From Candidatus Methanophagales archaeon (lineage in GTDB: Archaea > Halobacteriota > Syntropharchaeia > Alkanophagales > Methanospirareceae), in assembly GCA_030617585.1 (NCBI GenBank), contig JAUWVD010000062.1, positions 1 through 6,757 on the forward strand: 6,757 bases of DNA, read 5' to 3'. The position numbers and the translations under genes were made by a program. Shown one piece after another: positions 4,496 to 6,757 of the stretch (its first letter is position 1; the number at the start of each line of letters is the position of its first letter). The notes beneath the pieces are model-generated. The model did not search any database. It had not been told where the DNA came from and saw only the letters and a program-made list of their open reading frames with translations.

Positions 4496-6328
4496 ATGCC
4501 CGAAAAAACAGCGCCTAATAATGCATATGCCGTTGCAACACTTATATTCGCTCTTCTTTTCCTATTCTCTATTTCTATAAGCGCGACACAAGGTGGCTTT
4601 GTTCATTCATCAGCTAAATCAAATTTGCAGATAACGGCGATTTACCCGAACACAGCAACGAAAAACGAGCTGGACGAATACGTTGCTATAAGTAATTTCG
4701 GGACTCGTTCCATTAATATCGAAGGCTGGAACCTAACAGATAATGAAGGAACAATCATATTCCCCTCTTTTAGTATTGCCCCTGATCAGACAGTATACGT
4801 CACGAGAACAGCATCGGTATTTGTAGCGCAAATGAGTAGCATTACCAGTAAAGGCATTATTCCGGATTTTGAATATGGTTTTGATTCGGACACTAAAGTG
4901 CGGCAAATGCAAGCAGAAGGCAGTTTCGCGTTACGTAATAGTGGCGATGAAGTAATACTACAAGATAAGAGCGGGGGGACGGTGGATGTTGTTATATATG
5001 GTGATTCGCACTACAAAGAAGGAAACAAAGAGTCTGGTTGGCAAGGTGAGCCTTTGAAGAGTCCGAGAGAGGGAATGGTATACAAACGAGAGGGCGTTAA
5101 AGATACAGACCAGAGCGAGGATTGGATTTTGCTACCTTTTGGCGCTTCTTATTTCCCACCCGAAATTATCCACGGTTTTGGTGAAGTAACCGCGTTCCTA
5201 TCGCCTGATTGCAGTTACACTATTTTGCAGAGCGAGCTGGATAACGCTTCATCATCCATGTATATTAATCTGTATCAGTTTGAAAACCCATATCTCATGG
5301 ACCTCGTTTTGGATGCCTTAGACAGAGGCGTGAACGTGTTTCTGTTGCTTGATGGTAACCCGATTGGCGGGATTAATGATGAAGAACTATATATTGCAGC
5401 GAAGATAAAAGCAAGAGGTGGGGAAGTTCGTTTTGCCAACGATCCGTTCATAAACCATGCCAAGTACGTCGTTATTGACCGCGAAACAACCATTATAATG
5501 ACCGAAAACTGGAAAAATACCGGGATACCGTATAATAACACATTCGGAAACCGTGGCTGGGGCATAGTTATAAGAGATCAAGCTGTGGCGAGTTACTTCA
5601 AAGCGGTATTTGTAGACGATTTCCAGCGTGGCGAAGGATATTTACAGGCGGGGTTAGAAACCGAAAGCATTAGTCGAGACGTACCCAAAAGCGCTTACAT
5701 ACCCATTTTTGTGCCTCTTACACTGAATTGCAATTATACTCTGCTCCCGGTTTTAGCGCCTGATACAGCCATGAGTAACGAGACGATACGGGGTGCAATA
5801 GACGAAGCAGAAGAGAGTATTCTTGTGCAGCAGTTCTCAACTAGCAGATTCTGGGCTGACGCGGACAACCCATTCATATTCGCGTTAATAGAGGCTGCAA
5901 GACGAGGCTGTGAAGTTAAAGTGCTGCTGGACTCCAAATATTTAGCTGGGACGAACAATAATGACGAGGTCATTTTGTGGCTGAGGCAGGTAGCGCAGGC
6001 AGAGAATTTGGATTTAGAAGCGGAATTAGCTGATTTAAATGGCTTGGGGCTGGTGAAAATACATAACAAGGGCTTAATCATCGATGACCGGAAAGTGATT
6101 ATAACATCACTGAACTGGAATGCTAATTCTATCCATAACAGAGAAGCGGGCGTAATAATAGAGAACGCTGAAATAGCTTCGTTTTTCTATGCTGCTTTCT
6201 TTCACGATTGGAACGTGTCGGTGAAAGAGGGCAGAGAAGCGAGTAACCTGAAAATCGTGTGGGTTATATTGACTCTGCTCATCTCTTTCGCTATTTTTAG
6301 GGTGGTTAAGTGGTATAAGAGGATATAG
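4496..6328 (+). CDS. Membrane-anchored lamin-tail / tandem phospholipase D (HKD) protein
   Basis: The 610-residue protein has a signal or anchor helix (about 10-30). A lamin-tail-type beta-sandwich follows (about 43-200; ELDEYVAISNFGT, IEGWNLTDNEG, FALRNSGDEVILQDKSGGTVD). Then come two phospholipase D domains (about 230-380 and 415-570). A C-terminal membrane helix (585-603) ends in the basic tail KWYKRI. Motif 1 is H321-x-K323-x4-D328 with N338, and motif 2 is H523-x-K525-x4-D530 with S538/N540 and E550. Both halves of the HKD active site are therefore present, and it should be a phosphodiesterase acting outside the membrane. The substrate cannot be told from sequence: phospholipid, nucleic acid or cell-surface polymer. 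The start is the first ATG after an in-frame TAG at 4490. GGAGGT lies 25 nt upstream, too far for normal use, so initiation may be leaderless from the TTATAC box at 4470-4475. The basic C-terminal tail suggests that end is cytoplasmic. Confidence 0.9.
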   Translation: MPEKTAPNNAYAVATLIFALLFLFSISISATQGGFVHSSAKSNLQITAIYPNTATKNELDEYVAISNFGTRSINIEGWNLTDNEGTIIFPSFSIAPDQTVYVTRTASVFVAQMSSITSKGIIPDFEYGFDSDTKVRQMQAEGSFALRNSGDEVILQDKSGGTVDVVIYGDSHYKEGNKESGWQGEPLKSPREGMVYKREGVKDTDQSEDWILLPFGASYFPPEIIHGFGEVTAFLSPDCSYTILQSELDNASSSMYINLYQFENPYLMDLVLDALDRGVNVFLLLDGNPIGGINDEELYIAAKIKARGGEVRFANDPFINHAKYVVIDRETTIIMTENWKNTGIPYNNTFGNRGWGIVIRDQAVASYFKAVFVDDFQRGEGYLQAGLETESISRDVPKSAYIPIFVPLTLNCNYTLLPVLAPDTAMSNETIRGAIDEAEESILVQQFSTSRFWADADNPFIFALIEAARRGCEVKVLLDSKYLAGTNNNDEVILWLRQVAQAENLDLEAELADLNGLGLVKIHNKGLIIDDRKVIITSLNWNANSIHNREAGVIIENAEIASFFYAAFFHDWNVSVKEGREASNLKIVWVILTLLISFAIFRVVKWYKRI

Positions 6329-6350
6329 GGACTGTCTTACGTTCAGTCGT

Positions 6351-6372
6351 GAATTACGAATTACGGATTACG
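6351..6372. repeat. Three-unit 7-bp tandem repeat
   Basis: GAATTAC, GAATTAC, GGATTAC and a trailing G follow one another 22 bp after the stop of the PLD gene. Short tandem arrays of this kind are common in intergenic DNA. No function is evident. Confidence 0.6.
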
Positions 6373-6431
6373 TGTCATTTGCAATTTTACTCATAGGCAA
6401 AAAAGAAGGTATAGGCAATAAGTCAAAGCTG

Positions 6432-6698
6432 TCATAGAATTTGGTTATCTTGGCTATATGGCGGGATATTATTTTTTTTTAAAAATAGGGGCATTTTCCA
6501 ATATCTGGATTTGGTTTGCTCAAGTTCCTCTATTATCCTACGCAATTTTTTTTCTCTTTTTCGTGCCCCACTAAGATTGCCATGAAGAGTGATTCTATAG
6601 GTTCAGCACGCACGGTAACTCGCAGCACTAGCATGCTTGCGTACTTTTTCCATCAATCGCTCTTTCCTCAGTGCTTTTCTAAAGTTCTGTATTGGGGG
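6432..6698 (-). pseudogene. Possible frameshifted gene remnant, unknown family
   Basis: The - strand has protein-like pieces in two frames. The first frame reads FRKALRKERLMEKVRKHAS and stops at TGA (6605-6603). The second reads AEPIESLFMAILVGHEKEKK across that stop and ends at TAA (6535-6533). The first frame then resumes as KLRRIIEELEQTKSRYW and runs to TGA at 6434-6432. The second junction falls in a run of eight A on this strand (6553-6546). The joined product would be charged and helical, perhaps coiled-coil. I do not recognise the family. It may be a decayed gene, a sequencing error at the homopolymer, or chance. No good start with ribosome site was found. Confidence 0.3.
6464..6480 (+). 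terminator. Possible T-run terminator after the PLD gene
   Basis: A run of nine T (6472-6480) occurs about 145 nt after the PLD stop codon. Archaeal RNA polymerase commonly terminates at T-runs without a stable hairpin. None of the sequence before it forms a strong stem. The distance from the stop codon and the general AT-richness keep this uncertain. Confidence 0.3.
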
Positions 6699-6740
6699 TT
6701 ACTGCGTTACAGAAAATCTTATAAGGAATGAAGTTTTAAT

Positions 6741-6757
6741 GAGGTAAACAATGAATA
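6741..6757 (+). CDS. Probable start of a + strand gene at the window edge
   Basis: GAGGT (6741-6745) stands five bases before an ATG at 6751, and TTATAAG about 30 nt upstream could be a TATA box. Only the first two codons (Met-Asn) are inside the window, so nothing can be said about the product. Confidence 0.35.

Larger units (their letters stand above)
6329..6757. other. Stretch of about 430 bp without an intact gene
   Basis: After the PLD gene no complete, convincing coding region is seen. The stretch holds the 7-bp tandem repeat, a T-run, an 8-bp direct repeat ATAGGCAA (6393 and 6411), the possible - strand gene remnant and the start signals of the next gene. The 71-codon + frame at 6516-6731 starts with TTG, has no ribosome site and overlaps the remnant, so I do not count it as a gene. 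Confidence 0.6.

Noticed and set aside
5275..6081. Several - strand frames opposite the PLD gene.
   Set aside because: Shadows of a gene with clear catalytic motifs on the + strand.
6393..6418. Direct repeat ATAGGCAA spaced 18 nt as a possible attachment or regulator site.
   Set aside because: Only two 8-bp copies in AT-rich DNA; chance is a sufficient explanation.
6516..6731. A 71-codon + strand frame near the right edge.
   Set aside because: TTG start without ribosome site, unusual composition, and overlap with the more protein-like - strand pieces.

Overview
The window looks like a chromosomal stretch of a methane-metabolising euryarchaeote (Methanosarcinales or ANME-like). That placement is an inference. 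It rests on a NosD-type surface protein with the C-terminal pattern GGNYWADY...DWNGDGLGD that I know from methanosarcinal archaea, on anti-16S motifs of the GGTGAT/GAGGT type, and on an AT-rich TATA-like box about 30 nt before a start codon that has no Shine-Dalgarno sequence. No rRNA, tRNA or other marker gene is present to confirm it.

Layout, left to right. (1) The 3' part of coaE, a bacterial-type dephospho-CoA kinase on +, cut by the window edge so that its P-loop is missing. (2) A convergent gap filled by intergenic repeat copy A. (3) A small charged, helical protein of unknown function on -. (4) lysA, diaminopimelate decarboxylase, on -. (5) A 327-bp divergent gap holding a partial repeat copy B, related 10-bp-periodic modules and two small inverted repeats. 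(6) mobA, molybdenum cofactor guanylyltransferase, on +. (7) A possible 10-codon upstream ORF, then a secreted NosD-like beta-helix protein on +. (8) Repeat copy C, inverted relative to A. (9) A 610-residue membrane-anchored protein with a lamin-tail domain and two phospholipase-D (HKD) domains on +. (10) About 430 bp with no intact gene, holding a T-run, a short tandem repeat, what looks like a frameshifted gene remnant on -, and the likely start of another + gene at the right edge.

The genes do not form one pathway. coaE (CoA), lysA (lysine) and mobA (molybdopterin guanine dinucleotide, the cofactor form used by formylmethanofuran dehydrogenase) are housekeeping genes. The NosD-like protein and the PLD protein are both predicted to face the outside of the cell and stand next to each other in the same direction. 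The strongest structure beyond the genes is a repeat element of about 100 bp, built of 10-bp CAGAT-type modules, present in three of the intergenic spaces. I found no convincing defence locus, CRISPR array or new multi-gene system.
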